Assembly: GCA_021805735.1 (NCBI GenBank)
Contig: JAJZEE010000024.1
Coordinates: 1-44,469, forward strand
Origin: Bacillota bacterium
Lineage (GTDB): Bacteria > Bacillota > Bacilli > Alicyclobacillales > SLC66
Reading direction: 5' to 3'
DNA: 44,469 bases
Under the pieces are notes generated by a model that was not told where the DNA came from, searched no databases, and was given only the letters and a program-made list of their open reading frames with translations. Position numbers and translations under genes: made by a program. Shown in pieces: positions 8,119 to 16,617 of this stretch. Position 1 is the first letter of the stretch. Every line of letters starts with the position of its first letter.

Positions 8119-8205
8119 CGGGAACATGGCAGGCCGCCAGTTTTCGTCCTGAATTGCGTTCCATCAGGGGCATGTGGGATTTGGCGATAGAGGAGAAGGT
8201 GTTCC

Positions 8206-10260
8206 ATGGCTAAAGAGTCTTCCAGGACCATATCTGGCGAAATCTTGACGCGGGCTGTATGGGAGTCGTTTGTCAAACTCGACCCGCGCGTCCTCATCAA
8301 GAATCCGGTGATGTTTGTGGTGGAAATCGGATTCGCAATCACTCTGGCGCTGTCTGTCGATCCGCTCATCTTTGGCGGCGTTCGGCACCCAGGCCAGAGG
8401 GCGTACAACATGACTGTGGCGGTCATCCTACTGATTACGATTCTGTTTGGCAATTTTGCGGAGGCTGTCGCGGAAGGGCGGGGCAAAGCCCAGGCGGATT
8501 CGCTGCGCAAGGCGAAGACGGATTTGACCGCCAATCGTCGCAAGAGTTCCGGGAACTTTGAGTCGGTTCCCGCCACCGCCTTGCGCAAGGGCGACGTTGT
8601 ACGAGTGGCTGCGGGCGACATGATCCCCGCCGACGGCGAGGTGCTTGAGGGTCTGGGAAGCGTGGACGAATCAGCCATAACCGGAGAATCGGCGCCGGTG
8701 ATCCGGGGCGCGGGCGGAGACTTCAGCTCGGTCACCGGGGGCACAAAGCTGCTGTCCGATGAACTGATTATCCGGGTGACCGTCGATCCCGGCGAGTCAT
8801 TTCTGGACCAGATGATCAATCTGGTGGAGGGCGCCAGTCGCCAAAAAACGCCCAATGAGCTGGCGCTCTCGGTCCTGCTCGCCGGACTCACGCTTATTTT
8901 CGTGATCGTCGTGGATACGCTTGAACCGATGGCGACGTACGTGCACGGCAGCATTGGCGTCGCGACTCTCATCGCGCTGTTGGTGTGCCTGATTCCCACG
9001 ACGATTGGGGCGCTCTTGTCCGCGATCGGGATTGCCGGCATGGACCGCGTGATTCGCTTCAATGTGATCGCCAAGTCGGGAAAGGCCGTGGAAGCGGCCG
9101 GCGACGTGAATACCCTGATTCTCGACAAAACGGGAACGATCACGATCGGGAATCGGCTGGCGAGCGAGTTCATTCCCGTGGGCGATCATTCCGAACAGGA
9201 ACTGATTGAGGCGGCGGTGATCTCCTCGCTGTTTGACGAGACGCCGGAAGGACGCTCAGTGGTTGACTTGGGAAAGGAAAAAGGCGTTTCGCGCGCGCGT
9301 GAATCATACAGCGACGCGGAAAACGTGGAGTTCAGCGCAGACACAAGAATGAGCGGATTAAACCTGGCCGATGGATCGCTGTATCGCAAAGGCGCGGTGG
9401 ATGCGATTCGCCGCCATGTGCTGGAGCGCAAGGGACAGGTGCCCGACGATTTGGCCGGCAAGACCGAAACGATCGCCAGGGCCGGGGGAACGCCGCTCGC
9501 CGTGATTCGGGGAACGGATGTCTGTGGACTGATTTATTTGAAAGACATCGTGAAGCCGGGGATGAAGCAGCGATTCGCGGAACTGCGCAAAATGGGCATC
9601 AAAACGGTCATGTGTACCGGCGACAACGCGCTTACCGCCGCAACCATCGCAAAGGAAGCGGGCGTGGACGACTACATCGCCGAGGCCAAACCGGAAGACA
9701 AAATGCGGCTGATCAAGGCGGAACAAGGTCAGGGCAAACTGGTGGCGATGTCCGGCGACGGAACGAACGATGCGCCGGCGCTGGCGCAGGCCGACGTGGG
9801 GCTGGCCATGAACACGGGCACGACGGCCGCCAAGGAAGCTGGCAATATGGTCGATCTCGATTCCGATCCCACCAAGCTGATCGAAGTCGTGTCGATCGGC
9901 AAGCAGTTGCTGATCACGCGCGGCGCAATCACGACGTTTTCCATCGCCAACGACGTGGCCAAATACTTCGCGATCATCCCGGCGATGTTTGTGGCGATGA
10001 TACCCAGTCTGCAGGCGCTTAACGTGATGCGCCTGACAAGCCCGCACAGCGCGATCCTGTCTGCGCTGATCTTCAACGCGCTGATCATTCCCCTGCTGAT
10101 TCCGCTGGCGATGAAAGGCGTCAAATACCGCCCCGTGAGCGCGACGTCCATGCTGTTGCGCAACCTTCTGATTTATGGCGTCGGCGGGGTGATCACGCCG
10201 TTTGCGGGCATCAAGATCATCGATCTTCTCTTGACGGCGTTGGGGCTGGCCCATATTTGA
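8206..10260 (+). CDS. kdpB: KdpB, P-type ATPase catalytic subunit
   Basis: A 684-residue P-type ATPase. Asp307 in [12 protein letters not shown] is the phosphorylation site and has the same number as in E. coli KdpB. The actuator motif [10 protein letters not shown] (about residue 160), the nucleotide-binding region with YRKGAVDAI, and the hinge [18 protein letters not shown] are all present. It hydrolyses ATP to drive K+ through KdpA. The ATG follows GGAGAAGG with a good spacing. Length and motifs are complete, with no sign of damage. Confidence 0.97.
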   Translation: MAKESSRTISGEILTRAVWESFVKLDPRVLIKNPVMFVVEIGFAITLALSVDPLIFGGVRHPGQRAYNMTVAVILLITILFGNFAEAVAEGRGKAQADSLRKAKTDLTANRRKSSGNFESVPATALRKGDVVRVAAGDMIPADGEVLEGLGSVDESAITGESAPVIRGAGGDFSSVTGGTKLLSDELIIRVTVDPGESFLDQMINLVEGASRQKTPNELALSVLLAGLTLIFVIVVDTLEPMATYVHGSIGVATLIALLVCLIPTTIGALLSAIGIAGMDRVIRFNVIAKSGKAVEAAGDVNTLILDKTGTITIGNRLASEFIPVGDHSEQELIEAAVISSLFDETPEGRSVVDLGKEKGVSRARESYSDAENVEFSADTRMSGLNLADGSLYRKGAVDAIRRHVLERKGQVPDDLAGKTETIARAGGTPLAVIRGTDVCGLIYLKDIVKPGMKQRFAELRKMGIKTVMCTGDNALTAATIAKEAGVDDYIAEAKPEDKMRLIKAEQGQGKLVAMSGDGTNDAPALAQADVGLAMNTGTTAAKEAGNMVDLDSDPTKLIEVVSIGKQLLITRGAITTFSIANDVAKYFAIIPAMFVAMIPSLQALNVMRLTSPHSAILSALIFNALIIPLLIPLAMKGVKYRPVSATSMLLRNLLIYGVGGVITPFAGIKIIDLLLTALGLAHI

Positions 10261-10300
10261 GGGTGAGAGTCGCCGGACTGTGAAATTGGAGGGGTTATGC

Positions 10301-10870
10301 ATGATTAATCTCTGGCGCTCCCTGCGTTTTACGATCGTGTTTGCCGTCTTGCTGGGCCTCCTGTATCCGCTGCTGATCACGGGGATCGGCAACCTCCTGT
10401 TTCCCTGGCAGGCGCAGGGGAGCATGGTGGTCTGGCGCGGGCGGGTGGTCGGATCAGAGTTGATCGCCCAACAGACGACTGTTCCGTGGCTCTTTCATCC
10501 GCGGCCGTCAGCCGTGGATTACGCTGGCAACGCGTCGGGCGGCTCTAACCTGGGACCGACGAATCCGGCGCTGATCGCCGAAATCAGGCGCAACCTGCAC
10601 GTCGTGGAACGACAGAATCCCGGCGTCACAGTGTCCTCCATTCCCACGGAGATGGTGGAATCGTCCGGTTCCGGGCTCGATCCGGACATCTCGATACCCG
10701 ACGCCCTGATCCAGCTTCCGCGCGTCGCGCGGGCGTCCGGCCTGAGCCGTTCCTATCTGGCAGGGCTGATCGCCAGGTACACGCAGGGACGGGTATTGGG
10801 AATCTGGGGAGAACCGATGGTCAACGTGATGCGGCTCAACATGGCGATCGTCAGGCGCACCGGACGGTGA
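10301..10870 (+). CDS. kdpC: KdpC subunit of the potassium-transporting ATPase
   Basis: A 189-residue protein with one N-terminal membrane helix (about residues 9-31) and an extracytoplasmic domain holding FHPRPSAVDYAGNASGGSNLGPTN, shortened here to its key parts FHPRPSAVDY and SGGSNLGPTN, which are the family signature. KdpC raises the affinity of KdpB for ATP and completes the complex. ATG 10301 was chosen over the upstream GTG at 10280 because GGAGGGG at 10288-10294 lies six bases before it. The gene ends the transporter block; a repeat-rich spacer follows. Confidence 0.93.
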   Translation: MINLWRSLRFTIVFAVLLGLLYPLLITGIGNLLFPWQAQGSMVVWRGRVVGSELIAQQTTVPWLFHPRPSAVDYAGNASGGSNLGPTNPALIAEIRRNLHVVERQNPGVTVSSIPTEMVESSGSGLDPDISIPDALIQLPRVARASGLSRSYLAGLIARYTQGRVLGIWGEPMVNVMRLNMAIVRRTGR

Positions 10871-10892
10871 GCCGGCGGGGATTCTCGGGCTT

Positions 10893-10977
10893 GGACGGCT
10901 CATGCATGCCGATGCGGCGAGTATTAGCGGCCGTAGGCCGCGGCTGTCTGAGCGGCAGCGGCATGCATGAGCCGTCC
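10893..10977. repeat. 85-bp inverted repeat with 19-bp perfect arms
   Basis: GGACGGCTCATGCATGCCG (10893-10911) is repeated in perfect inverted orientation at 10959-10977. Nested inside is a second hairpin, GCGGCC-GTA-GGCCGC (10927-10941). A further stem CGAGCC / GGCTCG follows at 10986-11010. The structure has no T-run, so it does not look like a simple terminator. It fills the 262-bp spacer between kdpC and the tandem-sensor gene and may be a small mobile repeat or a structured RNA. Confidence 0.7.
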
Positions 10978-11042
10978 GGGGGGCACGAGCCACCGTGATG
11001 TTTCGGCTCGACTTCCATGGCGCTGGCGCGCCACCAACAACC

Positions 11043-11074
11043 GGGAAGAAAATGCGCCTGCGGCGATTTTCTGG
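11043..11074. repeat. short hairpin repeat, copy 2
   Basis: A 22-nt near-palindrome at 11049-11070 (A-run, CGCC-TGC-GGCG, T-run) flanked by GGGAAG and CTGGGG. It differs at three of 22 positions from the copy just beyond the end of the next gene (13455-13476), and it has the same bulged-G build as copy 1. A more degenerate trace, GGCGGGGATTCTCGGG, lies at 10874-10889. Confidence 0.55.
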
Positions 11075-11132
11075 GGCGGAACTGCGATTCATGCAAAGCG
11101 GGTGATGGCGCTTGAATCAGGAAGAGGATGGT

Positions 11133-13448
11133 ATGACGCCGGAAGCAGAGCGTGCGCCTGGCAACATCTTTGGGGGAGAACCCGGTGAACTCAAACTGTT
11201 CATCGGAGCGGCTCCGGGAGTCGGCAAAACGTACACCATGCTTCGTGAAGCGGCGGGGCTGCGCGAGCGCGGCGTAGATGTAGTGGTGGGCTATGTGGAC
11301 TCCCACGATCGCGCGGAGACGCAGGAGCAGGTGGGTGATCTGGAGGTCATTCCACGGCGCCTGATTCACTACCATGGACATACATTTGAGGAGGTTAATC
11401 TGGAGGCCGTCTGCGCTCGTAAACCAGAGGTCGTCGTCATCGATGAACTCGCCCATACAAACGCGCCTGGTTCACTGTTTCCGAAACGCTACATGGATGT
11501 CGAGTATCTGTTGGACCAAGGGTTCAGCATTTTGACGGCGGTCAATGTCCAGCATATCGAGGGCATCCGGGAGGAGGCCGAGGCGATCACGGGAATCCGT
11601 GTCAGGGAGTTGATTCCCGCCTCCTTTGTGACGCGCGCGCGCGAGGTTGAGGTCATCGACGTGACCCCGGAGACGCTTCGCCAGAGATTGCGCGACGGCA
11701 GCATCTATGCGCCGGCAAAAGTGAATCAGGCGTTGGACAATTTTTTTCGCAAGTCCAATCTCTTCGGACTTCGCGAACTTGCGCTTCGGATGGTGGCCGA
11801 GGACGTTGACCAGCGCCTGCAACGATCTTATGAGCGTTCCCGTATCCAGGGACCTGTGGGCGCGCGCGAGACGATCATGGTGTGTGTCAACGACCTTGAG
11901 CGGGCGAAGCAACTCATCCAGAGAGGCTATCGGATGTCCCGTCGCATGAAGGCCGATCTGTATGTGCTCACCGTATGCAACACGGTGGAGGAGCACTTGA
12001 AGGAGCGCGACATCGAACGGCTGGCGACCTTGAAAAAAATGGCCCATGAGCATGAAGGCGAGTGGATTTTGGAACCGCAAAACGATCGCGCCATCGGACC
12101 GGCGATTCTACATGTGGTTAACAGACTCAACGTCACGCAGGTGGTCATCGGACAGCCCGGTCGCGTAAAACGCTGGCGATGCATCTGGAATGACGCGCCT
12201 GTTCGCTACCTGCTTCGGCACACGAAATATGCGGATCTGCGGGTCGTGGGGAGGAAAGAGGCTGAACAGGCGCAGGGGCGCGCCAGTGGTTGTGCGCCCG
12301 CGGATGAATCTGCGCACAGGCGGCAGCCCACCCGCAATGCCGCGTCTTCGGAACCGGCAAAGGGGGGGAATCATCGGGGTCGACTGACGATCTATGTTGG
12401 CGCGGCGCCTGGTGTCGGAAAGACGTATAAGATGCTTCGTGATGCGCGCGACTGGCGACGGCGGGGTAAAGATGTGGTCGTTGGATTGGTGGAGACGCAT
12501 GGCCGCGCAGAAACGGCGGCTCAAATCGAAGATCTGGAGATCATCCCCAAGCGGTTGCATCGTCTGCAGGACCGACTCTATGAAGATCTGGACGTCGATG
12601 CGATTCTCCGCCGCAATCCGCACATCGTCGTCATCGATGAACTGGCGCACTCCAATGTTCCGGGCAGTGTGCGGGCCAAGCGCTATCAGGATATCGAATA
12701 CCTGCTCGATCGCGGGATCAATGTTGTCACGGCCGTGAACATCCAACATCTGGAGAGTTTGCACGACAAAGTGGAGCATATCACCGGGGTCAAGGTGCGC
12801 GAACGGATTCCTGACTGGTTCATGAAACTGGCGCGGGAAGTGAAGCTCATCGATATCACGCCGGAGACTCTGCAGCAGCGGTTGCTGGACGGCAAAATCT
12901 ACGCGGACGACAAGATACAGCGCGCTCTTGACAACTTTTTTCAGGTTGCCAATTTGGCCGCGCTGAGGGAACTGGCCCTGCTGGAGGTTGCGGATGATGT
13001 CGACCAGCGTCTGGATCGCGAACGGGGGGAAAAAGGGGCGGCGGACACCGCAACCGAGCGCATCCTTGTAGCGGTCAACCACAGGCCGCACTCGGAAAAG
13101 TTGATCCGCAGAGGCTGGCGTCTGGCCGATCGGCTTAAGGCGGAGTTATGGGTGCTCGTGGTGTTGTCGCAAGAAAACATGTCCGAAGAAGATACGAGGG
13201 ATCTGCACAGGATTCAGCGGCTCAGTGAACAGTTTGACGCCAGATTCATCACCAGAAAAGCGCTTGATCAGGGAGTGGGAGCGACGATTGTGGCGGTGGC
13301 CGAGGAACTCGGCATCTCCCAACTTGTCACAGGGCAACCCCTGCCGCCGATTCGCTTCATCAATCGCCTGCAGGGGAACCCGATCGATTATGTGCTGCAC
13401 CATGCCGACTTTGTGGATCTCTATATTGTCGCGAATTCCCGGGATTGA
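11133..13448 (+). CDS. tandem KdpD sensor-module protein (no kinase domain)
   Basis: A 771-residue soluble protein made of two homologous halves. Each half has a KdpD-type ATP-binding domain (Walker A GAAPGVGKTY at residues 25-34 and 423-432; Walker B-like DELAHTN and DELAHSN) followed by a USP-like domain that begins near GARETIMVCVN and TERILVAVNH. A hydrophilic linker of about 40 residues joins them. There are no transmembrane, HisKA or HATPase segments. This is the part missing from the kinase at 3661-5178, present twice. In E. coli KdpD this region binds ATP and tunes kinase/phosphatase activity, and USP domains of some KdpDs bind c-di-AMP, so it probably acts in trans on the kinase. ATG 11133 follows AGGAAGAGG; an in-frame TTG lies at 11112. 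It is separated from kdpC by 262 bp of repeats. Confidence 0.85.
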   Translation: MTPEAERAPGNIFGGEPGELKLFIGAAPGVGKTYTMLREAAGLRERGVDVVVGYVDSHDRAETQEQVGDLEVIPRRLIHYHGHTFEEVNLEAVCARKPEVVVIDELAHTNAPGSLFPKRYMDVEYLLDQGFSILTAVNVQHIEGIREEAEAITGIRVRELIPASFVTRAREVEVIDVTPETLRQRLRDGSIYAPAKVNQALDNFFRKSNLFGLRELALRMVAEDVDQRLQRSYERSRIQGPVGARETIMVCVNDLERAKQLIQRGYRMSRRMKADLYVLTVCNTVEEHLKERDIERLATLKKMAHEHEGEWILEPQNDRAIGPAILHVVNRLNVTQVVIGQPGRVKRWRCIWNDAPVRYLLRHTKYADLRVVGRKEAEQAQGRASGCAPADESAHRRQPTRNAASSEPAKGGNHRGRLTIYVGAAPGVGKTYKMLRDARDWRRRGKDVVVGLVETHGRAETAAQIEDLEIIPKRLHRLQDRLYEDLDVDAILRRNPHIVVIDELAHSNVPGSVRAKRYQDIEYLLDRGINVVTAVNIQHLESLHDKVEHITGVKVRERIPDWFMKLAREVKLIDITPETLQQRLLDGKIYADDKIQRALDNFFQVANLAALRELALLEVADDVDQRLDRERGEKGAADTATERILVAVNHRPHSEKLIRRGWRLADRLKAELWVLVVLSQENMSEEDTRDLHRIQRLSEQFDARFITRKALDQGVGATIVAVAEELGISQLVTGQPLPPIRFINRLQGNPIDYVLHHADFVDLYIVANSRD

Positions 13449-13481
13449 GGGAAGAAAATACGCCTGCCGGGATTTTCCGGG
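13449..13481. repeat. short hairpin repeat, copy 3
   Basis: GGGAAG, then a 22-nt A-run/CGCCTGC/T-run element (13455-13476), then CCGGGA. It begins at the stop codon of the tandem-sensor gene and is a direct repeat of the element upstream of that gene at 11043-11074. A separate 8-bp inverted pair, ACGCCTGC (13460-13467) and GCAGGCGT (13501-13508), spans the convergent gene ends. Confidence 0.5.
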
Positions 13482-13496
13482 ATACTTGTGCGGCGG

Positions 13497-14222
13497 CTAC
13501 GCAGGCGTGCTGATGTTCACTCCGATCGCGGTGTCGAGCGCGAGTTCGATCATCTGGTTAAACGTTGTCTGCCGCTCTTTAGCAGTTGTCTGTTCGCCGG
13601 ATACGAGGTGGTCGCTGACTGTGAGGATGGCCAGAGCTTTGGCCTTGAAGCGGGCGGCCAAAGTATAGAGAGCCGCGCTCTCCATTTCTACCGCCAGCGT
13701 ACCATGCAGAGCAAGCTGTTTTACAGACTCTGTGTCATCGTTGTAAAACGTGTCGCTCGTCAAAATGTTGCCCACGTGCACCGGATATCCGCGTTCCTGC
13801 GATAACTGGTAAGCGGTCTGCAATAGGGTGAAATCGGCGGCAGGGGCATAATCGACGGTCCGGAATCGACCGCGATTGACTGCCGAATCTGTAGAACAAC
13901 TCATGGCAAGGATCAGGTCGCGCATTCGAATGTGTTCCTGCATGGCGCCGCAGGATCCTACGCGTATCAGCGTTCGGGCTCCGAAATCTGCGAGCAGTTC
14001 GTGCGCGTAAATGGAGATCGAGGGAACGCCCATGCCAGTGCCCTGGACCGAAACGCGGCGGCCTTTGTAATGGCCCGTGTAACCGTGCATTCCGCGGACC
14101 TCGTTGTAGAGAATAGCCCCTTCCATGAATGTCTCCGCGATATATTTGGCGCGCAGTGGATCCCCCGGCAGCAACACTGCCTCCGCGATCGCGCCTTCTT
14201 CGGCTCCAATATGAGTGCTCAT
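13497..14222 (-). CDS. deoD: purine nucleoside phosphorylase, DeoD type
   Basis: A 241-residue enzyme of the hexameric DeoD family. It carries [15 protein letters not shown] near the N-terminus (phosphate binding), RVGSCGAM in the middle, and [14 protein letters not shown] with the catalytic SDH in LTVSDHL. It cleaves purine (deoxy)nucleosides with phosphate to free base and (deoxy)ribose 1-phosphate in salvage. GAGGAGGAA lies just upstream of the ATG. The gene converges on the tandem-sensor gene and is divergent from the CCA-adding enzyme gene. Length is normal (E. coli 239). Confidence 0.95.
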   Translation of the reverse strand: MSTHIGAEEGAIAEAVLLPGDPLRAKYIAETFMEGAILYNEVRGMHGYTGHYKGRRVSVQGTGMGVPSISIYAHELLADFGARTLIRVGSCGAMQEHIRMRDLILAMSCSTDSAVNRGRFRTVDYAPAADFTLLQTAYQLSQERGYPVHVGNILTSDTFYNDDTESVKQLALHGTLAVEMESAALYTLAARFKAKALAILTVSDHLVSGEQTTAKERQTTFNQMIELALDTAIGVNISTPA

Positions 14223-14322
14223 GGCACTTCCTCCTCATGATGTGCAAGAGTCCAGCACTCGAGTGTGATATCATAAATGTACAGGATTTTGCTGATACGG
14301 GCTAGTATAACTATGGAGAGAT

Positions 14323-15585
14323 ATGATGAATCGCGAAGATTTGGCGCTTGCGGTCGAATCCGCAGGTGGAAGGCTCTACCTGGTTGGCGGCAGTGTGCGA
14401 GACAGGCTGCGTGGGTTGCGGCCCGTCGACGACGACTACTGTGTGACAGGTCTCACCGGAGAAACGTTTGAGGTCATGTTCCCCGACAGTTATCCTGTAG
14501 GAAAAGCGTTTCCTGTCTATCGGGTGCAGATTGAGGGGCGCTTCGCAGAAGTTTCTCTGGCAAGAACCGAGAGTAAAGCAGGAGTCGGGCATACGAGTTT
14601 TGACGTCGCTGTTTCCCCGTTTATTACGATCGAACAGGATCTGCGGCGACGCGACCTGACGATCAATGCGCTCGCCTGGGATGTGCTTGCGAAACAGTTG
14701 GTCGATCCCTACGGCGGGGTGGAGGACATCCAGGAAAGGCGAATTCGGGCAGTCTCTTGCGCGTTTGCCGAAGATCCGCTCCGTGTATACCGGGCCGCTC
14801 GTTTTGCGGCACAGCTTGGATTCACGATTGACCCGGAAACCGTTTGTCTCATGGAACGTCTGCGCGCCGAATTGCCCGCCTTGAGCGTGGAACGCGTCTT
14901 TACAGAGACACGCAAGGCATTGTGCAGCGATCGGCCGTCAGTGTACTTTCGCGCGCTCTTGCAAGCGGAAGTTCTGGATGTTCACTTTCCCGAAATAAAG
15001 GCGCTGTGTGGAGTGCCGCAACCGCCCAGACACCACCCGGAGGGGGACGCGTTTGAACACACGATGCAGGTGCTCGACGCGGCGGCCAACCTTACGCCAC
15101 GCGAGGAAATCCGCTTTGCGGCGTTGGTTCACGATTTGGGCAAGGCGGAGACTCCAACGCATCTATGGCCCGCGCACCACGGACATGAAGCCAGAGGCGC
15201 GGCGCTCGTCAGACGGCTGTGCGAACGGCTTAAACCGCCTGCCGCGTGGACGCGCGCGGCCGTTTTTGCCGCTGAACGCCACATGCAGGCGCATGTTCTC
15301 AATCAAATGCGCCCGATCAAGGTTGTGGATCTGCTGGAAGCTGCTAACCGAAACCCGATCGGCGTTGAGGGATTTGCCATGGTTGCCACCGCGGACATGC
15401 GTGGACGAAACAAGCCTGACTTCGTTCATGAGAATGCAGTGATGATGGTGGATCTGTGGCGGAGAATGTCGAATGAGGTCACTGGGCGCGACATCAACTG
15501 CGCTTGCCAGGGGAAGGCGTTTGGCGAAGCGCTGCGAAAAGCGCGGGCGGATTTTGTCAGTCAATATCGAGCCACATTTCATTGA
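14323..15585 (+). CDS. cca: CCA-adding tRNA nucleotidyltransferase with HD domain
   Basis: A 420-residue protein. The nucleotidyltransferase head has YLVGGSVRDRL (residues about 19-29) and the catalytic acidic pair in VDDDYCVTG. RRDLTINALAWD and EDPLRVYRAARFAAQLGF are the conserved class II CCA-enzyme motifs. The C-terminal half has an HD phosphohydrolase domain with LVHDLGKAETP and WPAHHGH. This is the E. coli Cca layout (412 residues, HD domain), whereas Bacillus Cca lacks this HD segment. It repairs or adds the tRNA 3' CCA; the HD part in E. coli has phosphatase and phosphodiesterase activity. Two adjacent ATG codons, 14323 and 14326, follow a GGAGAG site. Confidence 0.88.
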   Translation: MMNREDLALAVESAGGRLYLVGGSVRDRLRGLRPVDDDYCVTGLTGETFEVMFPDSYPVGKAFPVYRVQIEGRFAEVSLARTESKAGVGHTSFDVAVSPFITIEQDLRRRDLTINALAWDVLAKQLVDPYGGVEDIQERRIRAVSCAFAEDPLRVYRAARFAAQLGFTIDPETVCLMERLRAELPALSVERVFTETRKALCSDRPSVYFRALLQAEVLDVHFPEIKALCGVPQPPRHHPEGDAFEHTMQVLDAAANLTPREEIRFAALVHDLGKAETPTHLWPAHHGHEARGAALVRRLCERLKPPAAWTRAAVFAAERHMQAHVLNQMRPIKVVDLLEAANRNPIGVEGFAMVATADMRGRNKPDFVHENAVMMVDLWRRMSNEVTGRDINCACQGKAFGEALRKARADFVSQYRATFH

Positions 15586-15648
15586 TTGACGCCGATCATG
15601 TGAACCCATATGGAAAGTGCTCCGAAAAACGAGGGGAGTTGAGGGCAA

Positions 15649-16497
15649 ATGTTTCAGCATGACTTGCTCGCGGGCAAGGTTATTGTCATTACTGGCGGGG
15701 GAACAGGACTCGGCCGGGCTATCGGGGAACGGTATTTGGAACTCGGCGCAAAGCTTGCGATCACCAGCCGCCGGGAGGATGTGTTGCGGGAGGCCGCAGC
15801 GCAGATGTCGGCAGCAGGCGGCGAGGTTTTCTACGTCCCTTGCGACGTGCGCGATCCGAACCAGGTCTCTGCCATGGTGGACGCTGTGATGGAGCGGTAT
15901 GGAAAAATCGACGTCCTGGTCAACAATGCAGCGGGCAATTTTGTGAGTCCCACGGAAAAACTGTCCACCAGGGCGTTTGACGCCGTGATTGGCATTGTGC
16001 TTCACGGCACTGTGCATTGTACGCTCGAAGTCGGCAAACGATGGATTGCGGCAGGGGTGGGCGGCGCGATGTTAAATATCGTGGCGACGTATGCATCCTC
16101 CGGCGCCGGATCGGGATACGTTGTTCCGTCGGCAGTCGCCAAATCAGGAGTGCTTGCACTGACTCGCTCTCTGGCCGTGGAGTGGGCCAAATACGGCATT
16201 CGCCAGGTGGCCATAGCCCCTGGGCTGTTTCCAACGGAAGGCGCATGGTCGCGGTTGGTGCCAACAGCGGAACTGGCTGAACGGATTGTCGAACGCGTGC
16301 CTTTGCGCAGAGTCGGAGAGAAACGGGAACTGTGCAATCTGGCAGCCTACCTCATATCAGATGAAGCTGCCTATATCAATGGAGAAGTGGTAGTCATAGA
16401 CGGGGGCGAGTGGTTGCGTGGAGCCGGACAGTTTAACGATCTGGAAAGGCTGACAGAGCAGGAGTGGGCGACGCTCTCCGCCATGGCGAAGCGATAG
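15649..16497 (+). CDS. SDR-family oxidoreductase, 2,4-dienoyl-CoA reductase-like
   Basis: A 282-residue short-chain dehydrogenase. The Rossmann motif is TGGGTGLG (about residues 15-22) and the NNAAGNF segment near residue 90 is typical of dienoyl-CoA reductases. The usual Tyr-x3-Lys pair is replaced by PSAVAKSGV: the lysine remains and the tyrosine does not, as in mammalian and YkuF-type dienoyl-CoA reductases. APGLFPTEGAWSRL also matches that group. It probably reduces 2,4-dienoyl-CoA with NADPH in unsaturated fatty acid breakdown. GAGGGGAG precedes the ATG. It stands between cca and pepF with no other beta-oxidation gene next to it; an enoyl-CoA hydratase lies 5 kb downstream. Confidence 0.8.
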   Translation: MFQHDLLAGKVIVITGGGTGLGRAIGERYLELGAKLAITSRREDVLREAAAQMSAAGGEVFYVPCDVRDPNQVSAMVDAVMERYGKIDVLVNNAAGNFVSPTEKLSTRAFDAVIGIVLHGTVHCTLEVGKRWIAAGVGGAMLNIVATYASSGAGSGYVVPSAVAKSGVLALTRSLAVEWAKYGIRQVAIAPGLFPTEGAWSRLVPTAELAERIVERVPLRRVGEKRELCNLAAYLISDEAAYINGEVVVIDGGEWLRGAGQFNDLERLTEQEWATLSAMAKR

Positions 16498-16617
16498 CCG
16501 CCGCCCCGCCCCTCCCAAAAAGGTGATCCATGGACAGAAATAACGAGCGGGGCTGGCAATTTTCATTTTGAAACGTTACATTAAGTAAGGACTGGGTATT
16601 TTCGAGGGGGTTGTTCG

